64,000 nt of DNA. Source: Synechococcus sp. CBW1004. Its GTDB lineage: Bacteria; Cyanobacteriota; Cyanobacteriia; PCC-6307; Cyanobiaceae. Below, one piece after another: positions 9,259 to 17,759 of this stretch. The stretch lies in assembly GCF_015840715.1 (NCBI RefSeq), contig NZ_CP060397.1, positions 496,001 to 560,000 on the forward strand, written 5' to 3'. Numbering within the stretch: the first letter of the stretch is position 1; the number at the start of each line of letters is the position of its first letter. A model generated the notes under the pieces. The model was not told where the DNA came from, did not search any database, and saw nothing but the letters and a program-made list of their open reading frames with translations. A program made the translations under genes and the position numbers.

Positions 9259-9698
9259 GGCGTGCGGCGGATGGCCTGCTCGAAACGCCTCATCACCCTG
9301 CCACGGCCGCCGTATTCGGCGCGGATCTGGGTGCGGCAGGAGGCAATGGCCAGCGCCTGGGCGTCGGCCTCCAACGGGATCTCGCCGTTCGCTCCACCAC
9401 TGGCCGGCGCGCTCCGGCGGGCTGTGGCGGCCGCTGCAGCGGATCCGGCCCCTGGAGGGGCGCCCGAGCCGGAGAACAGGGCCATCAGATTCTCGACCCG
9501 GCAGAAATCCGGGCGGGTGTCATAGATGCGGCAGCGCCGCCGACCGGTGTCGAAATGGATGCACCAGCCGTCCTCGCCCACCATCGCCAGGTAGGTGCGG
9601 CGCTGTTCGTCATCGAGGCAGTCGAGATCGTCCCCCCGTTCGGCGGGATCAAGACGGCAGCAGGCACCGCAGTCTGAGATGCATCGCCAGTGGGCCAT
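9255..9698 (-). CDS. YkgJ family cysteine-cluster (putative metal-binding) protein
   Basis: Cysteine patterns CISDCGACC near the N-terminus, CIHFDTGRRRCRIYDTRPDFCR in the middle and a later single Cys match the YkgJ/UPF0153 family, proposed to bind zinc or an iron-sulfur cluster. The ATG at 9698 is chosen because the motif begins directly after it; the frame runs 15 codons further up. A low-complexity Ala/Gly/Ser insert (about residues 77-104) interrupts the domain. It is translationally coupled (ATGA) to the GDT1 half-transporter pair, which suggests a metal-related job, though this is inference. Confidence 0.85.
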   Translation of the reverse strand: MAHWRCISDCGACCRLDPAERGDDLDCLDDEQRRTYLAMVGEDGWCIHFDTGRRRCRIYDTRPDFCRVENLMALFSGSGAPPGAGSAAAAATARRSAPASGGANGEIPLEADAQALAIASCRTQIRAEYGGRGRVMRRFEQAIRRTP

Positions 9699-9921
9699 CA
9701 GCGCTTCTCCGTCAGACAGGTGCCAGCTTCCCAGCCCCACCACCGGCTGGATCGGACGGAGCCACCAGGTTCAGCTGGATGAACCTCCGCCCCTCAACCG
9801 GCCACTCTGCCGACTGCTCCAGGATGACCCTCGCCAGGTGGGCAGCTGCCCGTGGTGAGCCGCGGTTCTTCTGGGCCATCCATCTGTCCCCTGCTTCCGG
9901 CTTCCACCGCGCCCGCTCTGC

Positions 9922-9938
9922 TGTGACAAGCCGTCACA
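9922..9938. promoter_or_regulatory. Inverted repeat TGTGAC-N5-GTCACA upstream of psb30
   Basis: A perfect 6-bp inverted repeat lies 82 bases before the psb30 start. It resembles a CRP-type site (TGTGA-N6-TCACA) but has a 7-base spacing between the TGTGA and TCACA halves, so it does not match the consensus strictly. An operator role is only a guess. Confidence 0.25.
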
Positions 9939-10019
9939 AGCGCTGCGCTGGAACAGCGGACGACGGCGCGCGCAGCCTTAAGGTGCCCCACGAGCTCCTC
10001 GCGCAGCACAAGGAACGAC

Positions 10020-10127
10020 ATGGGCATCGACTTCCACCTGATCGCCAATTTCGGGGCGCTGGCGCTGATCACCCTGGCCGGTCCGGCCGTGATCTTCATC
10101 CTCTTCTACCGGCGCGGTGCTCTCTGA
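10020..10127 (+). CDS. psb30: Photosystem II protein Psb30 (Ycf12)
   Basis: This 35-residue protein is a single hydrophobic helix: [20 protein letters not shown], then [15 protein letters not shown]. The [15 protein letters not shown] ending is the Psb30/Ycf12 pattern of marine and freshwater picocyanobacteria. Psb30 is a peripheral small subunit of photosystem II that stabilises the complex in the thylakoid membrane. A Shine-Dalgarno-like AAGGAA ends five bases before the ATG. It is monocistronic, with recJ converging from the other side. Confidence 0.88.
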
Positions 10128-10253
10128 GGACGGGAGCTTTTGACGTGTGGCGGTTGTCGGCTGACGAAACCGCTGCACGGCATCGCGGCCGGCCCTTCCT
10201 GTTCCGCCCACGCCGCTCGCTGCATCGTTGATCGAACGCGTTCGCGAGGGCTG

Positions 10254-10273
10254 ACGGCACGGTCTCGTGCCGT
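10254..10273. repeat. Perfect 8-bp stem-loop between psb30 and recJ
   Basis: An inverted repeat (10254-10261 with 10266-10273, loop GTCT) sits in the 278-base convergent gap; it may end psb30 or recJ transcripts but has no T-run on either side. Nearby are a 12-bp palindrome (10233-10244) and a tandem 11-base repeat (ctgatcaacgg) just after the stem. The core 16 bases recur at 28765-28780. Confidence 0.5.
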
Positions 10274-10405
10274 GGACCTGATCAACGGCTGATCAACGGA
10301 ACGGCTCCTCACGCCAGTCCGGCTTGATCCGTGTTGTCATCCAAGGCGCTCGGGTGTGAGGAACGCGTCGTCTCCCGGGCCGCGGATGTTCATGCCTCCT
10401 GGTGA

Positions 10406-12358
10406 TCAGCCGGCCAGACCGAGCGCCATCGCAGCATCGTGAAACAGCCGGAGCAGGGCCGGGCTGTGGTCCATTCCGGTGTCGCAGGCTTCCGCTCCAG
10501 CCCCCCGCGCGACCGGTGTGAAGCTCTGCAGCCGCCGCTCCTGTCCGGCGGCATTGCGGATGACCAGCCCTTCGCCCTCCCGCCGACACCAGTAGGTGCG
10601 ATCGCGGCGCTGCAGCACCACCTCCTCACCCTGCCGCGCTCGCAGGGCCACCAGCTCCAGCTGCAGCCGCTCCTGACCCTGCCAGCGATCCAGCCGCAGG
10701 TGGTAGGCCACGTCGATCAGGCCGCGCGGCAGTTCCTCCCCCTGCCAGCGCCAGGCCATCGCCCGGAGTGAGCGGACGCCCTGGGCCAGCTGCAGCTGCA
10801 GGTGTCCGCCCCGCAACAGCCGGGCGCTCTCCACCTCACAGCCGCAGCTCCAGAAGAGCGGCGCGGGATGGCCGATGCCGAAGGGCTCCAGGCGCTGCAT
10901 CTGGGCGAAGAAGTCCCGATCGATCCGCTCCAGCCCCAGCAGCGCCTCCGGCTCCACCAGACGGGCTGTGCCTCCGTCCCCCAGCCACTGCAGCGCCAGC
11001 CGCTCGAGACGCTCCTGCAGGGCGGCCACGCGCTCAGCCCGCACGGTGAAGCCCCCGGCGGCGGGATGGCCGCCATGGCGTTCCAGCAGTTCCGAACAGG
11101 CCGCCAGCGCCCGGTCCACGGCAAAGCCCCTCGGAGCCCGCACCGAGGCTCGCAGCAGTCCGTTGCCCTCCCCTGCCAGAAGGGCCACCGGCAGGGAGAA
11201 ACGCTCCACGAGCCTGGAGGCCACGATCCCGATCACACCGTGGTGCCAGTGACCCTGCGCCAGGAGCAGGAAGGGAGCCCGGTTCGGGCCATCGGCTTCC
11301 ACCAGGGCGAGGGCTTCGGCCTCGATCGCATCGCAGAGCTCGCGCCGCTGGCGGTTCATCGCTTCACACGACTGCGCCAGCTCCAGCGCCTGGTTTCCGT
11401 CGTCGGTGGTGAGCAGATCCACCACCAGCCGGGGATCACCGAGTCGCCCGACGGCGTTGATCCGCGGTGCGAGCTGAAATCCCACCAACTGCGCATCGAG
11501 CGGCCGGGACTCGATGCCAGCCAGCTGCTGCAGGGCCTGCAGGCCCTTGAGAGCGCTGCGGCCCAGCCGGGGCAGCCCGTCGAGCAACCAGCGCCGGTTC
11601 ACACCGCACAGGGGAGCCATGTCGGCGATGGTGCCGATGCAGAACAGGTCCAGGGCCATGGCGAGGGCATCGGAGCGGCCCATGCGACGGCAGAGCCCTT
11701 CAGCGAGCACGTAGGCCAGCCCGACTCCCGCCAGGCCGCGGTAGGGCGATCCCTCCGGTGTGGTGGCCGGATGGAGCAGGGCCCGGTGCGGCGGCATCCG
11801 CGCCGGCAGGCTGTGGTGATCGGTGAGGATCACCTCCAGCCCAAGCGCCTCGGCCCGCTCCAGGGCCTCCAGCGCCGAGACGCCGTTGTCGACGGTGATC
11901 AGCAGAGCGATCCCGGCGGCGGCGAGCCGCTCCACCATGGCGACGTTGAGCCCGTAGCCCTCCTGCATGCGGCTCGGAATCGCCGCCTCGGGCCTGGCCC
12001 CCAGCCGCTGCAGCACGCCCACCAGCAGGGCGGTGCTGGTCATGCCATCGGCGTCGTAGTCGCCGCAGATCGCCACCGCCTCGCTCAGGCGGCAGGCCTG
12101 CTCAAGCCGTGACTCTGCGTCGATCAGATCGGGGAAGTGCTCCCGCGGTTCCGGAGCCGGCGGCGGATCGAGCAGGTCGGCAAGGGAGTCGGCACTGCGG
12201 TGTCCCCGGCGCCACAGCACCGCCAGCAGTTCCGGTGGGAGTCCGCAGAGCTCACGGGAGGAGCCGGGGCCGAACGGATCGGCTGGCAGAGGCGAAGGCA
12301 GCAACCAGCGTTCCTCGATGGGCTCAGAACGCAAGGGCTGAAGGCGAAGCGTTGCCAT
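10406..12358 (-). CDS. recJ: Single-stranded-DNA-specific exonuclease RecJ
   Basis: RecJ degrades single-stranded DNA 5' to 3' in recombination and mismatch repair. The 650-residue product has the DHH-family motifs in order: ICGDYDADGMTST (about residue 100), TDHHSLP (about 178), CIGTIADMAPL, INAVGRLGDPR, and the DHHA1 motif HGGHPAAGGFTV (about 428), followed by an OB-like domain. The ATG at 12358 (MATLRLQPLRSE) is chosen because upstream sequence in the same frame lies opposite the HAD gene and looks non-coding. It is divergent from the HAD gene with about 130 bases between. Confidence 0.94.
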   Translation of the reverse strand: MATLRLQPLRSEPIEERWLLPSPLPADPFGPGSSRELCGLPPELLAVLWRRGHRSADSLADLLDPPPAPEPREHFPDLIDAESRLEQACRLSEAVAICGDYDADGMTSTALLVGVLQRLGARPEAAIPSRMQEGYGLNVAMVERLAAAGIALLITVDNGVSALEALERAEALGLEVILTDHHSLPARMPPHRALLHPATTPEGSPYRGLAGVGLAYVLAEGLCRRMGRSDALAMALDLFCIGTIADMAPLCGVNRRWLLDGLPRLGRSALKGLQALQQLAGIESRPLDAQLVGFQLAPRINAVGRLGDPRLVVDLLTTDDGNQALELAQSCEAMNRQRRELCDAIEAEALALVEADGPNRAPFLLLAQGHWHHGVIGIVASRLVERFSLPVALLAGEGNGLLRASVRAPRGFAVDRALAACSELLERHGGHPAAGGFTVRAERVAALQERLERLALQWLGDGGTARLVEPEALLGLERIDRDFFAQMQRLEPFGIGHPAPLFWSCGCEVESARLLRGGHLQLQLAQGVRSLRAMAWRWQGEELPRGLIDVAYHLRLDRWQGQERLQLELVALRARQGEEVVLQRRDRTYWCRREGEGLVIRNAAGQERRLQSFTPVARGAGAEACDTGMDHSPALLRLFHDAAMALGLAG

Positions 12359-12490
12359 TGTGCGATCCCCGGGCCGCAGCTGCCGCCCAGGTTTCCCCGG
12401 TTCCGGCATCCGCCCGCAGCGGGGATCGGCGGCACGGACGGTGATGGCTCGGCAGGATGCAGCGGCGTCCTCCCCCGACCGCGGCCCGCC

Positions 12491-13285
12491 ATGGCCAGCT
12501 CCGCCCCGACCCCCCCTTTCGGCGGATCTCCGATCCGGGCGCTGCTCTGGGATGTGGATGGCACCCTGGCCGAGACGGAACTTGCCGGCCATCGCCCTGC
12601 GTTCAACCGGGCCTTCGCCGATGAGGGGCTCGCCTGGCACTGGGATGTCGACCGGTATCTGCCGTTGCTGCGCATCAGCGGCGGCCGCGAGCGGATGCGC
12701 ACCTTCGCCCGCGACTTCGGCCACACCCTCAGCGAGGCGCAGATCGAGCGTCTGCAACAGCGCAAGCAGCGCCACTACGAGCAGCTGATCCGCTCCGGTG
12801 CCGTCGGCCTGAGGCCAGGTGTGCGCCGGCTGATCCTCGAAGCCCGCGCCGCGGGACTGGCCCAGGCGATCGTCACCACCAGCGGGCGCGCTTCGGTGCA
12901 GGCCCTTCTGGAGGGTGCCGCCGGGGAGCTGGCGCAGTGCTTCGCCTTCTGGGTCTGTGGCGAGGATGTGGACCGCAAGAAGCCGGATCCGGAGGGGTAT
13001 CGACAGGCTCTCGAGCGCCTGGCTCTCCAGCCTGAGGAGGGGCTGGCGATCGAGGACTCCCGCAATGGCCTGCAGGCGGCCTGCAGTGCCGGTCTCGCCT
13101 GTCTGGTCACCCTCAGCGACAGCTCACGGTGGGAGGCCGCCGGCGAGGGGGCTCAGGACTTCGCCCCGGCGCTCGCGGTGCTGGACGGCCTGGACGATCC
13201 TCCGCCACCTTCCCCTCTCGTCTCGCGCTGTCCGACGGAGCAGGTGACACTGCGCTGGTTACATAGCCTGAGAGGGGCTGCATGA
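12491..13285 (+). CDS. HAD-superfamily phosphatase, CbbY/phosphoglycolate phosphatase-like
   Basis: The 264-residue protein has the HAD nucleophile motif DVDGT (Asp21, Asp23), an inserted helical cap, the Thr/Ser motif IVTTSGR, the Lys in DRKKPDPEGY, and the acidic motif AIEDSRNG. Such enzymes hydrolyse phosphoglycolate, xylulose-1,5-bisphosphate or sugar phosphates. Its position upstream of DUF565 (ATGA overlap) and glycerate kinase hints at photorespiratory carbon salvage, but CbbY-type activity is equally possible. The start at 12491 follows from the first Met before the motif. Confidence 0.88.
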   Translation: MASSAPTPPFGGSPIRALLWDVDGTLAETELAGHRPAFNRAFADEGLAWHWDVDRYLPLLRISGGRERMRTFARDFGHTLSEAQIERLQQRKQRHYEQLIRSGAVGLRPGVRRLILEARAAGLAQAIVTTSGRASVQALLEGAAGELAQCFAFWVCGEDVDRKKPDPEGYRQALERLALQPEEGLAIEDSRNGLQAACSAGLACLVTLSDSSRWEAAGEGAQDFAPALAVLDGLDDPPPPSPLVSRCPTEQVTLRWLHSLRGAA

Positions 13286-13629
13286 ACGGGCCAGCACGCC
13301 AACGCACCCGTCTGCAGCAGCTGGAGAGGCGCCTCGGCGGCTCCCTGCTCAGCCAGCTGCGCTCCAGCTGGCGGGCTGGAAGTCTGACCCTGCTCGGGCT
13401 GCTGGTGGGCTTCTATCTGGCTCAGAACCTCACCTCGCTCCTGCTGATCAACCTCCCCGGTGGCCGGCCGGCCGGGGTGCTGTGGTGCGTGCTGCTGTTC
13501 GAACTGCTGGTGCGCCTGCGCACCCGCTTCGTCTCCGATCCACCTGGCCTGGGCTGGGTGATCGTCGACAACCTGCGGCTCGGTGCCACCTACGCGCTGG
13601 TCCTGGAGGCCTTCAAGCTTGGGACCTGA
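13282..13629 (+). CDS. DUF565 (Ycf20-like) membrane protein
   Basis: This 115-residue protein has three hydrophobic stretches and the typical ending [23 protein letters not shown], which is diagnostic for DUF565/Ycf20 proteins of cyanobacteria and plastids. In algae Ycf20 mutants are affected in non-photochemical quenching, but a biochemical role is unknown. It overlaps the HAD gene by ATGA and its own 3' end overlaps the likely start of glycerate kinase, so the three are one operon. Confidence 0.88.
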   Translation: MNGPARQRTRLQQLERRLGGSLLSQLRSSWRAGSLTLLGLLVGFYLAQNLTSLLLINLPGGRPAGVLWCVLLFELLVRLRTRFVSDPPGLGWVIVDNLRLGATYALVLEAFKLGT

Positions 13630-14710
13630 TCCACCAGCCGTCCCAGGGATCGATCCCCTGCTTGAGGAGGGCTTCGTCCATCCGCTGCTGGCCCAGCTGC
13701 GCACCTGGCAGGCTGAGGCGCGGAGTGGAACGCGTCGCCTTCCGCTGATCGCCCTCAACGGTCCTGTGGGGGCTGGCAAGAGCACCCTGGGCCGCCAGCT
13801 GGAAGCGCTGGCACCGCGCTTCGGCCTCCGGCTCTGTGTGGCCTCGATCGATGACCTCTACCTCAGCTGGCCTGAGCGGGGGGAGCGCCTCGCCGGCAAT
13901 CCGTTCGGCGTCAGTCGCGTGCCTCCCGGCAGCCACGATCTGCCCCTGTTGCTGGAAGCCCTGGCTCAGTGGCGGCATCGCGGGGTACTCAGGCTCCCCC
14001 GCTTCGACAAGAGCCTGGCGGCCGGAGAGGGGGACCGAGCCGGCTGGCGGGAACTTGCCTGTGATGCGCTGGTGCTCGAGGGATGGCTGATGGGCTGCCG
14101 TCCTCTCTCCGAAGCAGCTCTGGAGGCCGTGATGGAGGGTGCGTTGTTGAGGACTCTCCGCACCGGCGTCGCGGAACCGTCAGCCGAACAACCACTCGGG
14201 AGGGAAAACGGGGCGCCGCCGCTGCAACGCGAGGAATGGACGTGGTTGCCCCGCTGGAACCACGAACTGGAGCACTATCTGCCGCTGTGGCAGGCCTGTG
14301 ATGGGCTGTGGCTGCTGCGACCCCTGCACTGGGGCCTGCCACGTCGATGGCGCTTTCAGGCCGAAGGGCGGCAGCGACGCAGCGGAGGGGGGTGGCTGGC
14401 GCCGGCCGATCTGGCGCAGCTCGTGCGGGCCAGTCTCTGCTCGCTTCCGCCAGCGCTCTATCAGGACCCGCTGAGCCAGGAACTGGCTCCAGATGGGGTG
14501 TGGCTGGGGGCAGGCTCCGCCGGTCTCCTCACCTCGCGTTCCGGTGATCGCCAGGAGACGCGAGCTCAGAGATCAGGAGCAGCGCCTCAGCCACACGATC
14601 CCAGCTTCAAACCTCCCACCCAGGCCGTGGCCTGGCTGGATGGTCGTCGGCGGTGTCGTTCGCTCTGGCTTCAGGCCTCGCTATCGCCTTCCTCTTCAGC
14701 CACTGGATAG
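13619..14710 (+). CDS. Glycerate 3-kinase (plant/cyanobacterial GLYK type)
   Basis: GLYK phosphorylates glycerate to 3-phosphoglycerate, the last step of photorespiration. The protein has a P-loop ([10 protein letters not shown], about residue 46), the [12 protein letters not shown] motif, [19 protein letters not shown] with the conserved GxPGTHD-like element, and [11 protein letters not shown], matching GLYK. The start is uncertain: TTG at 13619 overlaps the DUF565 stop, GTG at 13583 is an alternative. The last about 60 residues are low in family resemblance, and the final 40 bases overlap the 3' end of rpmF on the other strand. The 3' end may therefore have extended by loss of a stop. Confidence 0.85.
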   Translation: MGPDPPAVPGIDPLLEEGFVHPLLAQLRTWQAEARSGTRRLPLIALNGPVGAGKSTLGRQLEALAPRFGLRLCVASIDDLYLSWPERGERLAGNPFGVSRVPPGSHDLPLLLEALAQWRHRGVLRLPRFDKSLAAGEGDRAGWRELACDALVLEGWLMGCRPLSEAALEAVMEGALLRTLRTGVAEPSAEQPLGRENGAPPLQREEWTWLPRWNHELEHYLPLWQACDGLWLLRPLHWGLPRRWRFQAEGRQRRSGGGWLAPADLAQLVRASLCSLPPALYQDPLSQELAPDGVWLGAGSAGLLTSRSGDRQETRAQRSGAAPQPHDPSFKPPTQAVAWLDGRRRCRSLWLQASLSPSSSATG

Positions 14711-14850
14711 ACAAAACCCTGGGCGCGGCCGCTGAGCACGGCCTTGCCGATCGACAGAGCCTTGGCGGCAGCCACACCGGCTTTGGCCTTCCAGTGGGCA
14801 TGGCGCTGGTTGCGCTTGCCTTTGGAGGTTTTCTTCTTGGGAACTGCCAT
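14671..14850 (-). CDS. rpmF: 50S ribosomal protein L32
   Basis: The 59-residue protein starts [20 protein letters not shown], the characteristic N-terminus of bacterial bL32, and continues with the basic [20 protein letters not shown] segment. It has an acidic tail ([10 protein letters not shown]) common in cyanobacterial L32. The zinc-binding cysteines of some L32 proteins are absent, as is usual in cyanobacteria. Its 3' end overlaps glycerate kinase by 40 bases, tail to tail, and it diverges from ftsH across an 87-base gap. Confidence 0.95.
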   Translation of the reverse strand: MAVPKKKTSKGKRNQRHAHWKAKAGVAAAKALSIGKAVLSGRAQGFVYPVAEEEGDSEA

Positions 14851-14937
14851 TGCTGCGTCCGCGAGCCAAACGAAGATCATCCGTTGTCACGCGAGCTTTC
14901 GTCAAATCGCTACAGTCCGATTCCGATCCAGACCCCC

Positions 14938-16824
14938 GTGACCATCGGATCAGGTTCTCCAGCGCCGACCCCTGCTCAGCAGCCGATGCGGCAACCCTTC
15001 CAGTTCGGTGCGTTCGGCAGGCCGGTGCCTTCCTACAGCCAGATGCTGTCGGAGATTCGCCAGGGGCAGGTCAAGGCCCTGGAGCTGCAGCCGCGCCAGC
15101 GTCAGGTCAGTGTCACCTACAAGAACGGCAAGCGCGTCGACGTGCCTGTCTTCAGCGAGAACCAGCTGTTGCTGCGCACGGCCGAGCAGGCCCGTGTGCC
15201 GCTGACGGTGCGCGATGAGCGCGGTGAGGAGGCAACAGCCGGGCTGGTCACCAATGCACTGCTGCTGGTTCTGTTGCTGGCGGGCCTGGGGCTCCTGATC
15301 CGACGATCGGCCCAGGTGGCCAACAAGGCGATGGGGTTCGGTCGCAGCCAGCCCCGCCTCCAGGCGGAGGGGGCGATTCCCGTGCGTTTCGAGGATGTCG
15401 CCGGCATCGAGGAGGCGAAGGAGGAGCTGCAGGAGGTGGTCACCTTCCTCAGGTCGCCGGAGCGCTTCACCGCAGTGGGCGCCAAGATTCCGCGCGGCGT
15501 GCTGCTGGTGGGCCCGCCCGGAACCGGCAAGACCCTTCTGGCCAGGGCGATCGCCGGGGAGGCCGGCGTGCCGTTCTTCTCGATGGCGGCCTCCGAGTTC
15601 GTCGAGCTCTTCGTGGGCGTCGGGGCCAGTCGGGTGCGTGATCTCTTTCGCCAGGCCAAGGCGAAGGCCCCCTGCATCATCTTCATCGATGAGATCGATG
15701 CGGTCGGACGCCAGCGCGGTGCCGGCATCGGCGGCGGCAACGACGAACGTGAGCAGACCCTCAACCAGCTGCTCACCGAGATGGATGGCTTCGAGGACAA
15801 CGGTGGCGTGATCCTCCTGGCCGCCACCAATCGTCCCGATGTGCTCGATTCGGCTCTGATGCGCCCAGGTCGTTTCGACCGACGCATCACCGTCGATCTC
15901 CCCGATCGGCGCGGTCGCGAGGAGATCCTGGCGGTGCATGCCCGCTCGCGTCCGCTCGATCCGTCGGTGCAGCTGGCTGACTGGGCCGCCCGCACCCCAG
16001 GGTTCTCGGGTGCCGACCTGTCCAACCTGCTCAATGAAGCGGCCATCCTCACGGCCCGGCGCCAGCAGTCGAGCATTGACGAGCAGGCCCTCAGCGATGC
16101 CCTCGAGCGCATCACGATGGGCCTCACGGCTGCTCCGCTTCAGGACAGTGCCAAGAAGCGACTGATCGCCTACCACGAGGTCGGCCACGCCTTGCTCACC
16201 ACCCTGGTGCCCCATGCGGACCGGCTGGACAAGGTGACGCTGTTGCCCCGGGCCGGTGGCGTCGGGGGCTTCGCCCGCACCATGCCCGACGAGGACATCC
16301 TCGATTCCGGCCTGATCAGTCGGGCCTACCTCCTGGCCCGTCTTGTGGTGCTCCTGGGTGGCAGGGCCGCGGAGATGGTGGTGTTCGGACCGAGCGAAGT
16401 GACTCAGGGAGCGTCCGGAGATCTTCAGATGGTCAGTCGCATCTGCCGCGAGATGGTCACGCGCTACGGCTTCTCCGAGCTTGGTCCGGTGGCCCTGGAG
16501 GGTGAGGATGCCGAGGTCTTTCTGGGGCGGGACTGGGTGCGTTCCCAGGCTCACTATTCCCTGGCCACCGGCAACCGCATCGACCGCCAGGTCCGCGATC
16601 TGGCCTGCTGGGCCCTGGATCGGGCCATCGCGATCCTGTCGCCGCGCCGTTCGCTGATGGACGAGCTGGTGGAGCGGCTGATCGAGGAGGAGACGATCGA
16701 GGGAGATCGCTTCCGGCAGGCCGTCGAGGCCTGGCAGGTCGCCCATCCGGATGTGGCCGGTGAGGGATTGCAGGTGACAGCGGTGGCGTCTGCCGCTGCC
16801 CCGGTGGTGCTCGCCGCCACCTGA
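14938..16824 (+). CDS. ftsH: FtsH-family ATP-dependent zinc metalloprotease with one visible membrane helix
   Basis: FtsH proteases degrade membrane proteins, including damaged photosystem subunits. The GTG at 14938 gives 628 residues. Order: a Pro-rich N-terminus, an FtsH_ext-like domain (about 20-95), one hydrophobic helix ([16 protein letters not shown], about 105-120), AAA module with Walker A GPPGTGKT (about 190), Walker B FIDEID, second region of homology [10 protein letters not shown], and peptidase motif HEVGH (about 412). The first membrane helix usual in FtsH is not seen, even in the open frame upstream. The [20 protein letters not shown] stretch matches cyanobacterial FtsH. MRQPFQF 16 codons later is an alternative start. 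Confidence 0.93.
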   Translation: MTIGSGSPAPTPAQQPMRQPFQFGAFGRPVPSYSQMLSEIRQGQVKALELQPRQRQVSVTYKNGKRVDVPVFSENQLLLRTAEQARVPLTVRDERGEEATAGLVTNALLLVLLLAGLGLLIRRSAQVANKAMGFGRSQPRLQAEGAIPVRFEDVAGIEEAKEELQEVVTFLRSPERFTAVGAKIPRGVLLVGPPGTGKTLLARAIAGEAGVPFFSMAASEFVELFVGVGASRVRDLFRQAKAKAPCIIFIDEIDAVGRQRGAGIGGGNDEREQTLNQLLTEMDGFEDNGGVILLAATNRPDVLDSALMRPGRFDRRITVDLPDRRGREEILAVHARSRPLDPSVQLADWAARTPGFSGADLSNLLNEAAILTARRQQSSIDEQALSDALERITMGLTAAPLQDSAKKRLIAYHEVGHALLTTLVPHADRLDKVTLLPRAGGVGGFARTMPDEDILDSGLISRAYLLARLVVLLGGRAAEMVVFGPSEVTQGASGDLQMVSRICREMVTRYGFSELGPVALEGEDAEVFLGRDWVRSQAHYSLATGNRIDRQVRDLACWALDRAIAILSPRRSLMDELVERLIEEETIEGDRFRQAVEAWQVAHPDVAGEGLQVTAVASAAAPVVLAAT

Positions 16825-16938
16825 GAGAGGCCGAGCGGCTCATCTCCGTCGATGTCTTGCAGCCGTGAGGCCTGCACGGACAGCAGCGCCTTGTGCGGCG
16901 CCTCCATGATGGTGGTCCCCAGGGAGCCGCGACCGACC

Positions 16939-17382
16939 ATGACGCGCAGCTGTTTCCACCTGTCCATCCCTGCGATCGATCTGGAGGCAACGGTGCGTTG
17001 GTACGTCGACGGACTGGGATGCCGGCCGGGCCGCCGCAGCCCTGACGCTGCGATTCTGGATCTGGGAGGCCATCAGCTGGTGGCCCAGCGTCTGGCTCAG
17101 GGCTCGTTCCCGGAGTCTCAACGGGGCATTTATCCGCGCCACTTCGGGCTGGTGTTCGAGGAATGGAACACCTGGAGGTCTCTGCACGAGCGCGTCAGCG
17201 CTGCAGGGATTGCCTTCGCGGTGGCACCGAAATGCCGTTTCCCCGGCGAAGTGCTGGAGCACCACACGTTCTTTCTGACGGATCCCAGCGACAACTGGCT
17301 GGAGTTCAAGCACTACAGCCATCCCGAGGCGATCCTGGGCTGTGTGGATCAGGCCGTCGTGGGTGATGCCCTGTTCCGATGA
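16939..17382 (+). CDS. VOC (glyoxalase/dioxygenase fold) family protein
   Basis: This 147-residue protein begins CFHLSIPAIDLEATVRWYVDGLG, the entry pattern of a vicinal oxygen chelate domain, and ends with FFLTDPSDNWLEFKHY, whose Glu is a usual metal ligand; the first His in FHLSIP is another. Many such proteins are lyases, dioxygenases or resistance proteins; the substrate cannot be told. It shares an ATGA overlap with the small gene downstream. The ATG at 16939 is favoured over an upstream Met in weakly coding sequence. Confidence 0.85.
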   Translation: MTRSCFHLSIPAIDLEATVRWYVDGLGCRPGRRSPDAAILDLGGHQLVAQRLAQGSFPESQRGIYPRHFGLVFEEWNTWRSLHERVSAAGIAFAVAPKCRFPGEVLEHHTFFLTDPSDNWLEFKHYSHPEAILGCVDQAVVGDALFR

Positions 17383-17714
17383 ACGGAGCTGACCGTGACG
17401 CCTCGCGGCGCCTGCGCAGCCGCGCCCGTCTGCTGGAATTCCTGAAGTTCCGGGTGCTGGCCGCTCAGCTGACCTTCTTCGACGACTGGCGCCTGGAGGA
17501 GAGCTTCACGCCGGATCAGGCCGCCGCCAGGGCTACAGCTCTGCCGCCGCTGGATCTGGTGGCCTTCCGGCAGTGGCTGCAGCCGCTGTGGCCGGAGGCC
17601 ATGGCCCTCACCGACAGCGATCTTCACGAGTGCCTCGAGCAGGCACACCGGCTGTATGTCGACGCGCCACCGCAGCCGCGGCTCGGAACCGTTTCCGCGC
17701 CTCCGTCGCTGTGA
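17379..17714 (+). CDS. Conserved hypothetical protein of 111 residues
   Basis: The protein is mostly helical by appearance (LRSRARLLEFLKFRVLAAQLTFFDDWRLEE, split here only for description) with a basic N-terminal third, an aromatic-rich core and a Pro-rich tail. I recognise no domain and see no membrane helix or signal peptide. It is coupled to the VOC gene by an ATGA overlap, so the two are probably co-translated; a shared function is possible but unproven. Confidence 0.75.
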   Translation: MNGADRDASRRLRSRARLLEFLKFRVLAAQLTFFDDWRLEESFTPDQAAARATALPPLDLVAFRQWLQPLWPEAMALTDSDLHECLEQAHRLYVDAPPQPRLGTVSAPPSL

Positions 17715-17759
17715 TCAGCGCCTCTGCGGCCCCCGGCCAACCCTTTCCAGAGCGGCTGC

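Noticed and set aside
14653..14937. Extended N-terminus of FtsH up to 14653
   Set aside because: It is antisense to rpmF and overlaps the glycerate kinase end. Although partly hydrophobic ([12 protein letters not shown]), it does not look like an FtsH helix.
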